Of a stretch of DNA of 64,000 bases, positions 18,222-26,805 are shown in pieces (the stretch's first letter is position 1; every line of letters begins with the position of its first letter). The stretch is from Paenibacillus thalictri (GTDB lineage Bacteria > Bacillota > Bacilli > Paenibacillales > NBRC-103111), in assembly GCF_004307995.1 (NCBI RefSeq), contig NZ_SIRE01000002.1, positions 248,001-312,000 on the forward strand. The letters run 5' to 3'. The translations under genes and the position numbers were made by a program. The notes beneath the pieces are model-generated. The model worked only from the letters and a program-made list of their open reading frames with translations. It made no database searches and was not told where the DNA came from.

Positions 18222-18475
18222 TGCGAACGTCATGTCTGCTCCAGTGCTAACGGACTGGTGCGCGAACGCCATGCTCTAATGCTGATGGACAGGTGCGCGA
18301 ACGCCATGCTCCAGTGCTAACGGACTGGTGCGCGAACGCCATGCTCCAACTCTAACGGACAGGTGCGCGAACGCCACGCTCCAACTCTAACGGACTGGTG
18401 CGCGAACGCCATGCTCCAGTGCTAACGGACTGGTGCGCGAACGCCATGCTCCAACTCTAACGGACTGGTGCGCCT
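18222..18475. repeat. Tandem array of seven 35-bp units
   Basis: The unit contains CGCGAACGCCATGCTCC and then (A/C)(G/C)TCTAACGGACTGGTG-like bases. The GGAC core recurs at 18252, 18287, 18322, 18357, 18392, 18427 and 18462, an exact 35-bp step. Units differ at a few sites (GGACT or GGACA, CCAGTG or CCAACT), and the first is diverged. No reading frame in it looks real. Confidence 0.9.
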
Positions 18476-18540
18476 TTATTTGGCCAAAAATTCGAGGTTT
18501 TCCTTTTTAAAGGACAGGTGCGCCTTTATTTGCCCAAAAA
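18462..18540. repeat. Degenerate units ending the array, GGAC(A/T)GGTGCGCCTTTATTT
   Basis: The core GGTGCGCCTTTATTTG(G/C)CCAAAAAT occurs twice, from about 18466 and about 18515. Its reverse complement is found again at about 57187-57270 (AAATAAGCGCGCCGCTGTCC), so this is a dispersed family. Between 18541 and 18760 I see only further TGGTGTCCGTTA-like remnants and no gene. Confidence 0.65.
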
Positions 18541-18760
18541 TGTCGGGGAAACCGCGATGGCAAGACGAATAAGAGCGATGGCGTCCGTTACATGGAGCAA
18601 ACCTCAGATTTTGTGTAGATTGCAGCGCTGGTGTCCGTTAGAGAGGAGCTTCTCCAAAATCGACTTCTTAACCTGACAACATCGGGAGCGCACCTGGGCA
18701 CCTCCGCACCAAACCGCTCCAATTCCTGCCGCACAAGCCGCCCTAAGTCGGTCCGTTTGA

Positions 18761-19387
18761 TTAAGGAAGCTGCGTCCACAGCGACCGGATCGCTTTGCCC
18801 CGGTGGCTGTATTCGTTTTTTTCATCGACGCTCAGTTCGGCCATGGTTTTGCCAAGCTCCGGAATATAAAACAAAGGATCGTAACCAAAGCCGCCAGCCC
18901 CCTGCGGAGCCGGAAGGATTTCACCCGGACACGCCTCCTCTGCGGAAGCGACGGTATGGCCATGCTCGTCGACGAGCACCAACGCGCATACGAAGCGGGC
19001 TGCACTCAGTGCACCCGATGCGAAGGCGTCCTCCCCTTCCAGAGCGGGCAGTGCCGCCAGCTCGTCCAGCAGCTTGCGGTTATTGTCCGAATCGCTTGCA
19101 CCCGGCCCTGCATATCTGGCGGAATATACGCCCGGATCGCCGCCCAGCCGGTCTACGCATAAGCCGGAGTCGTCTGCTAAGACGGGTAGCTTCAATACCT
19201 TTGCAATCACGGTGGCTTTAATCAGCGCATTGGCCGCAAAGGTATCGCCATCTTCCACAATGTCCGGCATGTCGTTAAAATCGGCCAAACTTTTCACCGC
19301 ATAACCCTTTTGTTGAAAAAGCGCGGCAAATTCCTTCACTTTGCCTTGGTTTCTTGTAGCAATCACCAGCTCTTTATTTGTCAGCAT
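18761..19387 (-). CDS. rdgB: XTP/dITP diphosphatase (non-canonical purine NTP pyrophosphatase)
   Basis: 208 residues from the ATG at 19387, starting [20 protein letters not shown], the classic RdgB/HAM1 N-terminus. Other family motifs are [19 protein letters not shown] and GFGYDPLF. It removes hydrolysed purine nucleotides such as XTP and dITP to the monophosphate, protecting DNA. The start overlaps the rph stop by 14 nt, so translation is probably coupled. The gerM-rph-rdgB order equals that of Bacillus subtilis gerM-rph-ysnA. The longer frame up to 19444 lies inside rph. Confidence 0.95.
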   Translation of the reverse strand: MLTNKELVIATRNQGKVKEFAALFQQKGYAVKSLADFNDMPDIVEDGDTFAANALIKATVIAKVLKLPVLADDSGLCVDRLGGDPGVYSARYAGPGASDSDNNRKLLDELAALPALEGEDAFASGALSAARFVCALVLVDEHGHTVASAEEACPGEILPAPQGAGGFGYDPLFYIPELGKTMAELSVDEKNEYSHRGKAIRSLWTQLP

Positions 19388-20132
19388 GAGCCAAGTTCCC
19401 GATGAGGCCGGCAATAGGGCCCAACGCCTCTCGTTGAACTTCAATCAGGCCAAGAATGCCTTCTTCCGCAAGGCGAAGCAGTTCGTCCAGCTCCTGGCGG
19501 GAGAACGGAGAATCTTCCCCGGTGCCCTGCACTTCCACAAATTTGCCGTTCCCGGTCATCACCACATTCATATCGACTTTGGCCTGCGAGTCCTCTTCAT
19601 AATTGAGATCGAGGCAAGGAGTGCCTTGAACGACGCCAACGCTGATCGCGCCAAGAAAGTCGGTGATCGGAAATTTGGCCAGCTTCCGTTCTCTCGCAAC
19701 TTTGTCCAGAGCCATCGCCATAGCAACAAACGCGCCGGTAATCGATGTCGTTCTTGTTCCCCCGTCAGCCTGAATGACATCGCAGTCCAGCGTAATCGAA
19801 CGTTCGCCCAGCACCTCCAGATCCACAACGGAGCGCAGCGCTCTGCCGATCAAACGCTGAATTTCCATCGTTCTTCCTCCCAGCTTGCCTTTGGCCGCTT
19901 CCCGCTGGTTGCGCACTTGCGTCGCCCGGGGAAGCATGGAATATTCTGCAGTCACCCAGCCCTTGCCTTGTCCCTTCATAAAAGGAGGCACTCTGTCTTC
20001 AACCGTAGCGGTGCAAATCACTTTGGTATCGCCCACCTCGATCAGCACAGAGCCCTCCGCGTGCTTGTTGTAATGGGTCGTAATCTTAATTGGCCGCGGC
20101 TCATTTGTTTGTCTGCCGTCGCTTCTTTTCAT
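19374..20132 (-). CDS. rph: Ribonuclease PH
   Basis: 252 residues from the ATG at 20132 (AGGAGG six bases upstream), starting [15 protein letters not shown]. It is a phosphate-dependent 3'-5' exoribonuclease that trims tRNA 3' ends. Motifs include [30 protein letters not shown] and the phosphate/active-site region [16 protein letters not shown]. The in-frame extension to 20180 runs into an intergenic palindromic repeat and is rejected. It is followed at once by rdgB. Confidence 0.96.
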   Translation of the reverse strand: MKRSDGRQTNEPRPIKITTHYNKHAEGSVLIEVGDTKVICTATVEDRVPPFMKGQGKGWVTAEYSMLPRATQVRNQREAAKGKLGGRTMEIQRLIGRALRSVVDLEVLGERSITLDCDVIQADGGTRTTSITGAFVAMAMALDKVARERKLAKFPITDFLGAISVGVVQGTPCLDLNYEEDSQAKVDMNVVMTGNGKFVEVQGTGEDSPFSRQELDELLRLAEEGILGLIEVQREALGPIAGLIGNLAHADK

Positions 20133-20144
20133 GCCGTTCCTCCT

Positions 20145-20218
20145 AAAAGCTTTACGAAGTAAAGCTGGCTTCGTAAGCATTTGCTGAGCTTTACGAAGTA
20201 AAGCTGGCTTCGTAAGCT
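20145..20218. repeat. Two direct copies of a palindromic TTACGAAG...CTTCGTAA element in the rph leader
   Basis: GCTTTACGAAGTAAAGC followed by TGGCTTCGTAAGC occurs at about 20148-20178 and again at about 20188-20218. Each copy can form alternative hairpins (GCTTTAC/GTAAAGC, or TTACGAAG/CTTCGTAA). Related copies lie at 21426-21453 (gerM leader) and 44808-44832 (leader of the 584-aa gene). Confidence 0.75.
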
Positions 20219-20320
20219 TCTGCTTGGTTAAGTTTTATTCTGCAAATTTGCGGAATTTGCAGTTTTTCCGTGATGACTTCACGGATATAAGCGCTGCTTA
20301 TATTGTATACGAAAAAAACA

Positions 20321-20341
20321 GCGGGAGCAAAAAGCTCCCGC
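20321..20341 (-). terminator. Intrinsic terminator after gerM
   Basis: GCGGGAGC pairs with GCTCCCGC around AAAAA; on the reverse strand TGTTTTTTTCG follows. It stands 7 bp past the gerM stop. Confidence 0.9.
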
Positions 20342-20347
20342 CGCTCG

Positions 20348-21397
20348 TTACATTTTGATCTGATTCAAATTGCTGGGACGGCTCACCGGCTTAGCGTAGC
20401 TCTGATTGTCGGTCGTGCTCACCTTCATATCCCCATTGACCATAACCTGCACTTTCGTCTGCAACCCGGCGTTTTCCGTCAGCGACAGCACCACAGCCTT
20501 CAGCCCTTCCGCAGGAGCTTTCTTGTCGGGGCCAAGCAGCTTATCGGAGAAGTTCACGGTAATCAGGTCGTCAGCCTGCTTTAATTGAAGCACCTCCGCC
20601 CCGGAGGCAAATACGGCGGCAAGACCTTTCTTGGCGTCTGGGCCGGCTATCAGCTGGTCGACGACCGCTTGAGCGATATTGTCCGTCCGTTTGACAAGCC
20701 GGGTAACGGGAACGTAATACTGGTAGTTGTTTTTGCCCTGGCTGAGGAAGTACAGTGTGACCGGAGTCGATTGCCCGTACTCCACGCTTTCCGGTTTCTC
20801 TATGTTAATGCCCATAGTGCGGCCGAGCGGCTCGTCAAGCGGCGTACCGTTCACCGGCATTTCTTTCAGCGCCTTGCCTTCCACCCATAGCTGAACCTTC
20901 TCTACGGAAGGAAACCCGGTCATCGTCCAGGTGATCGCTTCTAATATTTTCCGTTCATCCTGCAGATTGTAGTCGGTGAACCGTTTGGAAAAATCGACGA
21001 TCGCCAGCTTTTTATCCTTCATGATATTAATCGCCTTGATTTCCGTTCCTTGCGGGATCAATTCGGTGAAGCCTGCCGGGAGCGACTTGCCGCCCGGTCC
21101 TCCGTCGACCATGTACTCCAGCGCTTTCTTGGCGACGGATTCCGTCTTGGGCAAATCAATGGTCACCGGTGCGACAAACCCCTTGTCGTCTTTGGCGTAA
21201 ATCGTCACCTGCATCATGCTGAAGGGACTTGTACTGGCAGGGACAGCTTGTACGCCGGCAGCGGTGTCCGCACCGGTCGGCGGAGGATCGATCGACGGCT
21301 TCCCGCTTTTACTGCCCGGCCAAGAACATCCTGACGCCACCAGCACAACCATTCCCGTTACCGCAGCCCATCGCACCCATTTGAATGGTTTTCTCAT
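20348..21397 (-). CDS. gerM: Spore germination lipoprotein GerM
   Basis: 349 residues from the ATG at 21397 (GAGGAGG upstream). The N-terminus is a lipoprotein signal ending in VASGC, then a proline-rich linker. Two GerMN domains follow (about residues 75-195 and 220-345), seen in the repeated patterns KKALEYMVDGGPG ... VDFSKRFTDYN and AQAVVDQLIAGPDAKKG ... VNFSDKLLG. GerM acts in sporulation and germination, at the engulfing septum/cortex of the forespore. It begins the gerM-rph-rdgB set but has its own terminator, so rph must have another promoter. Confidence 0.93.
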   Translation of the reverse strand: MRKPFKWVRWAAVTGMVVLVASGCSWPGSKSGKPSIDPPPTGADTAAGVQAVPASTSPFSMMQVTIYAKDDKGFVAPVTIDLPKTESVAKKALEYMVDGGPGGKSLPAGFTELIPQGTEIKAINIMKDKKLAIVDFSKRFTDYNLQDERKILEAITWTMTGFPSVEKVQLWVEGKALKEMPVNGTPLDEPLGRTMGINIEKPESVEYGQSTPVTLYFLSQGKNNYQYYVPVTRLVKRTDNIAQAVVDQLIAGPDAKKGLAAVFASGAEVLQLKQADDLITVNFSDKLLGPDKKAPAEGLKAVVLSLTENAGLQTKVQVMVNGDMKVSTTDNQSYAKPVSRPSNLNQIKM

Positions 21398-21604
21398 GTT
21401 TGTTCCTCCTCGTAACATTTTTGGCCAGCCGAAGCTGGCTTCGTAAGCCGTCTGCTCAAGTGAATGCGCCGGCCAAAACGGACCCTGTCAGCATCTTCCT
21501 TGTTTGGTGGAACCCAAGCCGGCTTCGCAAGATGTGCTTATTGTTTTACTTCATGTATACGAGCCCCCCGGGGAAATATGACTACAATTTGTCCATGAAA
21601 CACA

Positions 21605-21799
21605 TTGTGTTGTACCGTTGAAATCATTTATAATAAGAACGTTAGGCACCGTGTTGTAAATTAAGAAGCAAATAGGAAGCTGTAATCACAAACTCTTTCA
21701 TCATACATTCGGCATAAGACATTTCATTAGCGTATGAAGTACCGAAATAAGTGTCAGCGAGCTGGTAGCGAAACTACTCTATTTCGAGTAGTTTTTTTT
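21605..21799 (+). ncRNA. Candidate leader RNA or attenuator in front of the GGDEF gene
   Basis: A sigma-A-like promoter TTGTGT (21605-21610), an 18-bp spacer and TATAAT (21629-21634) predicts a start near 21641. About 130 nt later a terminator hairpin AAACTACTC (21771-21779) / GAGTAGTTT (21786-21794) with eight T lies only about 20 nt before the diguanylate cyclase start. The RNA would be either a short transcript or a terminating riboswitch-like leader. I could not match it to a known riboswitch consensus, including c-di-GMP classes. Confidence 0.5.
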
Positions 21800-21816
21800 C
21801 TGGCCGTACTTGAGGT

Positions 21817-22713
21817 GTGGTGGGGTGTGTGGATGTGAGTTTTCAATCGAATCTACAGCGTATGCTAATCGATCACACGACGGATTTGCTGCTTTTAGTG
21901 GATGAAGAAGGGCGGATTCTGTTTGCCTCGCCTTCCTCTGAAGCCTTTATCGGGGAAAGTCCGGCGTCGCTGGAAAATAAGCCGTACAATTACGGGGTAT
22001 TTGAAGGAGACGTTTTGCTGTTGCGCAAGAGCTGGGAGAGTGCCTGCGAAGGAAACCGGCCGATTACGCTCCAATACCGCTACAATCAGCAGGACGGCGG
22101 CATACTGTGGGTGGAAAGCGTGATTAATCCGGTGCGCTTGAACGGAGATGCTTTCTATTCGGTGATGACGATTCGCAATATTTCCGAGCAAAGGCGGATC
22201 GAAGGCGAGCTGGCGCGTATGGCTTATTACGATCCCCTGACCGGTTTGCCCAACCGCCGCTTGTTTCAGGATCGTTACCATCAAGCGCTGCTTTCGGCCA
22301 AACGGTATGAGCGTAGAATCGCGCTGCTGTACCTCGATCTGGACGACTTCAAAAGCATCAACGATACGTACGGCCACAATATCGGCGATCAACTGCTGAA
22401 AATTACCGCATCGCGGCTTATTAACAGTTTGCGGGATCCCGATACGGTGTGCAGGCTCGGCGGAGACGAATTCATCGTGCTGCTGCAGCAATTTGAAGCT
22501 AACTCGGACATTGAGAAAATAGCCCGCCGCATGATCGATTCGCTGAGCCAGCTCATTTATATTCAATCGTATGAGATCACGATTGGCTGCAGCATTGGGG
22601 CGGCTATCTACCCGGACGACAGCCAAAATGGCGAAACGCTGATGCAAATGGCCGACTCGGCGATGTACATGTCCAAGAAATGCGGCAAAAACTGTTTTCA
22701 GTTGTACCATTAG
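21817..22713 (+). CDS. PAS-GGDEF diguanylate cyclase
   Basis: About 298 residues: an N-terminal PAS domain (roughly 10-130; LLLVDEEGRILFASPSSEAFIG) and a C-terminal GGDEF domain (about 135-298) with intact active site RLGGDEFIVLL and the substrate region LDDFKSINDTYGHNIGDQ. It is predicted to make cyclic di-GMP from two GTP in the cytoplasm; no membrane segment is seen. The I-site RxxD upstream of GGDEF (RDPD) is present, so product inhibition is possible. The start is uncertain: GTG codons at 21817, 21829 and 21835 are all in frame. Transcription appears to run through a terminator hairpin in the leader. Confidence 0.9.
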   Translation: MVGCVDVSFQSNLQRMLIDHTTDLLLLVDEEGRILFASPSSEAFIGESPASLENKPYNYGVFEGDVLLLRKSWESACEGNRPITLQYRYNQQDGGILWVESVINPVRLNGDAFYSVMTIRNISEQRRIEGELARMAYYDPLTGLPNRRLFQDRYHQALLSAKRYERRIALLYLDLDDFKSINDTYGHNIGDQLLKITASRLINSLRDPDTVCRLGGDEFIVLLQQFEANSDIEKIARRMIDSLSQLIYIQSYEITIGCSIGAAIYPDDSQNGETLMQMADSAMYMSKKCGKNCFQLYH

Positions 22714-22757
22714 GCCACCCTACGTCTTTTCAACTATGGAACAACGGAACGGCTAAA

Positions 22758-22794
22758 AAACGGCTCTGTTCGCATCGCTGCGGCAGAGCCGTTT
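22758..22794. terminator. Bidirectional intrinsic terminator
   Basis: AAACGGCTCTG pairs with CAGAGCCGTTT between the converging GGDEF and HAD-like genes. A-rich sequence precedes it and T-rich sequence follows it, so it can serve both strands. Confidence 0.85.
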
Positions 22795-22829
22795 ATCGTT
22801 TTTATCCGCTATAGCTGCTTTAATGTACG

Positions 22830-23561
22830 TTACTGGGAATGCTGCTGGATCGCCTCGGGCACATCGTTCAGCGAATGCAGCGTCAGATGAGCCCCTTGAG
22901 GTTCGGCGGTAATATCGGTGACATTATACTCCCATTCATGCTCGGCGGGAATGTAAATCACGTTAATGCCGTTCTCCAATCCGGGAATAATATCGGTTCT
23001 AATCGAGTTGCCGACCATCCAGGTGCGCCTTTTCTCAAACGGGTATTGTTTTAAAATATGATCCAGCGCATGCGTATCTTTAAACGTCGATATAAATACA
23101 CGGTTATCGAAATAAGCAGCCAGCTCCAGCTGGCTGATTTTTTTGTTCTGAATCCGCGGGTCCCCGCCCGTATGCAGAAACAACTCGTGCCCTTCGTCCT
23201 TTAACGTGTCAAGCGTTTCATACATGTAAGGAAACGGCTCCACCTCGGCATCGTATACGCTCTCCCCCAGCTCTTGAAGCATCTTCATTTTGCCAGGATC
23301 CGGCCCCTCGCCCATCTTGCCGCTGAAGAATACATACGTATCGATAAACGATTGCGGGAAATGCTCGGAAGTTATGCCGTGCTGCTTTACGCTCGCCAAG
23401 TCGATTTCTAGCTGCTTCTCCAAAATTTGTTGTTTATCCGCCACATCCGCCGGAAACCAGCTGCTCGCGAGATCGCCGAATTTCTTGATCACTTCATCAA
23501 AATATTTATTGCAATGCGCGAGCGTATCGTCAAGGTTAAAAATAATAAATTGCTTATTCAT
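22830..23561 (-). CDS. HAD-superfamily protein with a replaced catalytic nucleophile
   Basis: 243 residues with the HAD fold, starting MNKQFIIFNLDDTLAHC. In active HAD phosphatases motif I is DxDxT; here the first Asp, the nucleophile, is Asn (codon AAC at residue 9). Motif II is FLHTGG, the motif III Lys is likely in the FEKRRTWM region, and motif IV is NSIRTDIIPGLENG. The second motif I Asp is kept. The protein may bind a phosphorylated ligand without hydrolysing it, or be inactive. The start ATG is at 23561. It stands alone between a bidirectional terminator and the MBL gene. Confidence 0.75.
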   Translation of the reverse strand: MNKQFIIFNLDDTLAHCNKYFDEVIKKFGDLASSWFPADVADKQQILEKQLEIDLASVKQHGITSEHFPQSFIDTYVFFSGKMGEGPDPGKMKMLQELGESVYDAEVEPFPYMYETLDTLKDEGHELFLHTGGDPRIQNKKISQLELAAYFDNRVFISTFKDTHALDHILKQYPFEKRRTWMVGNSIRTDIIPGLENGINVIYIPAEHEWEYNVTDITAEPQGAHLTLHSLNDVPEAIQQHSQ

Positions 23562-23655
23562 CGTTATTCTCCAGATCGGGTAGAGTAAATCGCCGGTAAT
23601 AGGCTTTTATCCTAGCGTTTGCTCTACCATGGAGAATTATTCCGCAGCCGTGTTT

Positions 23656-24639
23656 TTACGCCTTCAAGTAACGGATAACGCCCGTCTGATCGGCGGTCTG
23701 TTCAATTACGCCTTGCTTGTTTAAGTAAATGAGATGAGCGAGCGTTTCCGAAAGGGCGAACCGCAACTGATGGAACGACAGCTTGTCTCCAAATGTGCCG
23801 CGGCATACTTCATATGCCGTTTTCGGAACATCCAGCATGGCCGCCATCTGCTCCAGCCGCTGATGATGATGGCGGATAATGTCCGCAGTGCGCTCGGAAA
23901 ACCGCTCAAACGGCTCGCGATGGCCGGGATACGCTTTTCTTACGGCATAACGGCCGATTTCCTCCAAACTGCGAAGGAACGAGTCAAGCGGGTTCTCGTC
24001 GATTCCGCCGGGCAAATAGCTGACGTTGGGGGTAATTTGCGGAAGCACATGATCGCCGCAAAACATGATCTGCTCCGACTCGTCGTAGAAGACCAGATGC
24101 CCCATCGCATGCCCCGGCGTATGAATGGCGGCATAACTCCGGTCGCCGAGACGCACCTGCTCGCCCGGTTTCATGAAGGTGACCCGCGGAGCGGGAGATA
24201 CCGATGGAATAAAGCCGTCCATATGCTCGCGCATCGGCTGCAGCTTCTCCGAATCCAAGCCGTGCCGTTCGAATAACCCAAGCAGCTCGCTTGTCATCGG
24301 TTGACCGGCTCCCCAGAGCCGAAGCGTTTGATCGTATCCTGCGGACGATAAATAGACCGGCGCACCCGAGCGCTCTTGAAAATATCCGGCAAGCCCGTAA
24401 TGATCAGGGTGATGATGGGTCAGCACAACCTGCTCGATATCCTCGAAATGGGCTCCAAGCGACTGCAGGACGGTATCCCAAAGCGATTCGGCTTCCGCCG
24501 TACGAAGCCCCGGATCGATCACGGTCCATCCGCCGCTTCCGCGAATGGCGTAGCTGTTTACCCATCTGAGAGGAAACGGAAGAGGCACTTTGATTTGCGT
24601 TATTTCCGGCGTATGCTGAATGACGAATGACTGAACCAT
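23656..24639 (-). CDS. Metallo-beta-lactamase-fold hydrolase with C-terminal winged-helix-like domain
   Basis: 327 residues. The metal-binding motif is THHHPDHYGLAG near residue 75, with further ligands in HTPGHAMGH (about 175), CGDH (about 194) and PGHREP (about 240). The last 70 residues, including LIYLNKQGVIEQ, resemble the winged-helix tail of LACTB2/YobT-type proteins. Substrate is unknown; relatives act on thioesters or nucleic-acid ends. It follows the methyltransferase gene by 7 bp and is probably co-translated with it. Start MVQSFVIQHTPEITQIKV at 24639. Confidence 0.8.
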   Translation of the reverse strand: MVQSFVIQHTPEITQIKVPLPFPLRWVNSYAIRGSGGWTVIDPGLRTAEAESLWDTVLQSLGAHFEDIEQVVLTHHHPDHYGLAGYFQERSGAPVYLSSAGYDQTLRLWGAGQPMTSELLGLFERHGLDSEKLQPMREHMDGFIPSVSPAPRVTFMKPGEQVRLGDRSYAAIHTPGHAMGHLVFYDESEQIMFCGDHVLPQITPNVSYLPGGIDENPLDSFLRSLEEIGRYAVRKAYPGHREPFERFSERTADIIRHHHQRLEQMAAMLDVPKTAYEVCRGTFGDKLSFHQLRFALSETLAHLIYLNKQGVIEQTADQTGVIRYLKA

Positions 24640-24646
24640 GGCGGCT

Positions 24647-25390
24647 TTATCCCTTCTTGTATCCTACGTAAATAGACCTTGGAGACGATGCAGGATGATA
24701 TGCGGAGGCATCGTATCCCCCGTACAGCTGACCGATGGTCAGGTTCGTCTCGGCCATGAAATGCCGGAACTGCTCCGGCCGGTACAACTTCACCTGCTCT
24801 TCGTAATACCGTTCCGTCTGCCCGGGCTCCGAGATGGTGATCCGCTTGCGGACATAATCCTCTTCTATGCGGCGCGACTCGCGAATCGTTAATCTTCCTT
24901 CATTGCGCTGCGATTCGGGCACCAGAGCAGCGGCTACGACGTCCGGATTCAAAAAGTCGATAATAAATTTGCCTCCCGGCTTCAGAAGCCGGTCCATCTC
25001 CCGAAACACTTTGGCATTTTCTTCATCTTCGTTGAAATAACCAAATGACGTAAATAAATTTACAACGGCGTCAAACGATTCTTCGATCGGGACATTCCTC
25101 ATATCGCCTTTCACCCAGCGTACACGCGAAGTTTCATCTTTTCGGCGGGCTTCGTGCAGCAGCACGTCGGACAAATCGACCCCGGTCACATTGTAACCGC
25201 ACTCATCCAGCGCAAGCGAATGGCGGCCCATTCCGCAGCACAAGTCAAGCACTTTGGCACCTTGCGGCAGCTGCAGCCAATCGATCATCCGCTTCACCTC
25301 GCGGTATGCCCCTTCATAATCACGATGCTTGTAAACGATCAGGTAATCGTTTCCGAAACTTTTTGTAAACCAGTCTGACACGAACTTCAT
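24647..25390 (-). CDS. Class I SAM-dependent methyltransferase
   Basis: 247 residues with a Rossmann-like methyltransferase fold. Motif I is VLDLCCGMGRHSLAL (about 47-61), the acidic motif II residue is in VTGVDLS, and motif IV is VVNLFTSFGYF, followed by LKPGGKFIIDF. The methyl acceptor cannot be read from sequence. No membrane or signal segment. It is divergent from the ROK regulator across 172 bp; a TATAAT at 25527-25532 fits the ROK promoter. Confidence 0.85.
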   Translation of the reverse strand: MKFVSDWFTKSFGNDYLIVYKHRDYEGAYREVKRMIDWLQLPQGAKVLDLCCGMGRHSLALDECGYNVTGVDLSDVLLHEARRKDETSRVRWVKGDMRNVPIEESFDAVVNLFTSFGYFNEDEENAKVFREMDRLLKPGGKFIIDFLNPDVVAAALVPESQRNEGRLTIRESRRIEEDYVRKRITISEPGQTERYYEEQVKLYRPEQFRHFMAETNLTIGQLYGGYDASAYHPASSPRSIYVGYKKG

Positions 25391-25562
25391 CTCCTAGCCA
25401 TGCTGTCGTTTTAAATATGTATCACTATATCCGTTCTTGCTATTGTACCATAATTTGCAGAGCGGGGGCATGCCGCGCGGAAGGGATGCGAATTTATTCA
25501 TCTGGTTTACAAGCCGCTACAAGTGGTATAATGGAGCAAATTCACGGTAGTGAGGGCTGTTC

Positions 25563-26765
25563 ATGAATCGTCTGCAAGACCGCATCGCCACCCGCAAAAA
25601 TAAAGAAGTGTACGATCTTATTCGCAAGCAGGGCATCGTTTCCAAAATTGATTTGCTGGAGCAAAGCAAGATGACCGGCAGCACGCTGACCCGGACATTG
25701 GAAGAGCTGACTTCGCAAAATCTAATCGTAGAGGCGGGGCTCGGCGAATCTACAGGCGGGCGCCGTCCGATCCTGTACCAGACCAATCCGGCTTATGCGT
25801 ATGTGCTCGGATTGGAAATATCGCGAATTACGTCGAAGCTTGTATTGTGCGATTTGCATATGAACAAGCTGGAATCCAAAAAGTGGCAGATGACCGAGAC
25901 GATGACGCCCGAGCAGCTGTTTGGCGAGATCACGTTAGCGATCCGCAGCATGATGGTGCGCCGAGGCATCTCCGAGAAGGACATGCTCGGATTGGGAATC
26001 GGGGCTGTCGGTCCGCTCGACCGGGTGCAAGGAACGATTCTCGAGCCGCTTTATTTCCCTGCGCAAGGCTGGAATCAAGTAGAGGTAACGAAATATTTCG
26101 AACAACGGTTCGATTTTCCGATTTTGCTGGACAACGGCGCTAACGCCGCTATTTTGGGGGAATATTGGGCAGAACATCATCTCGAAACCAAACATCTGTT
26201 GTATATTCACGCCGCCGTCGGCCTGCGTTCATCTATGATGACAGGGGGAAAACTCGTGTATGGGGCCGTCGATATGGAGGGGTCCATCGGCCAAATGGTG
26301 ATTCAATCCGACGGCAAACGGCTCTCCAGCACCAGCAACTATGGGAGTCTGGAAGCTTACGCCTCCATTCAGGCGATAGAATTGGAAGCCCAAGCGAAGC
26401 TGAAGCAAGGTAGGCGAAGCTCCCTGCTTGATTTGGAGCCCCATGCGGAAAAAATCAGATTCGGCCATATTGTCCAAGCGCTTGCGGACAACGACCCATT
26501 GACGGTTGAAATCATGACCCAGGCCGCGACGTACTTTGGAATCGGACTGTCCAACCTGCTGAACATTCTGCACCCGGAAAAAGTCATATTAGGCGGCACG
26601 CTCATCAGCAGCCATCCTTTGTTTTTCCAGGTTTCCACCGAGGTTGCTCTGCGCAACACTTATTATTATCCGACCTATCAAGTGGAATTCAGCCAAGGCA
26701 TTCTTGGCGAAGAAGCATTGGTAACCGGCGCTGCGGTCATGGTGCTGAATCAGTTGACCGAATAA
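25563..26765 (+). CDS. ROK-family transcriptional regulator (XylR/NagC type)
   Basis: 400 residues. An N-terminal winged helix-turn-helix (about 10-70; GIVSKIDLLEQSKMTGSTLTRTLEEL) is followed by a ROK sugar-binding domain (GLEISRITSKLVLCDL, DNGANAAILGE). The ROK zinc CxCGxxGC motif is absent, as often in regulators rather than kinases. It likely represses a sugar operon and is released by a sugar. The next gene on the same strand is a formylglycine-generating enzyme 40 bp away, so the two may form one transcript linked to sulfated-glycan use; this is inference. Confidence 0.85.
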   Translation: MNRLQDRIATRKNKEVYDLIRKQGIVSKIDLLEQSKMTGSTLTRTLEELTSQNLIVEAGLGESTGGRRPILYQTNPAYAYVLGLEISRITSKLVLCDLHMNKLESKKWQMTETMTPEQLFGEITLAIRSMMVRRGISEKDMLGLGIGAVGPLDRVQGTILEPLYFPAQGWNQVEVTKYFEQRFDFPILLDNGANAAILGEYWAEHHLETKHLLYIHAAVGLRSSMMTGGKLVYGAVDMEGSIGQMVIQSDGKRLSSTSNYGSLEAYASIQAIELEAQAKLKQGRRSSLLDLEPHAEKIRFGHIVQALADNDPLTVEIMTQAATYFGIGLSNLLNILHPEKVILGGTLISSHPLFFQVSTEVALRNTYYYPTYQVEFSQGILGEEALVTGAAVMVLNQLTE

Positions 26766-26805
26766 CCGTCAGTTAATACGAACTGGAAGAAAGCGAGGAA
26801 TTCAT

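Noticed and set aside
18222-18475. Regular 35-bp repeats as a CRISPR array
   Set aside because: Units follow each other directly with no unique spacers, and there are no cas genes.
21641-21799. Known c-di-GMP riboswitch before the GGDEF gene
   Set aside because: The conserved core motifs of c-di-GMP-I and -II were not found; only an unassigned leader with a terminator is supported.
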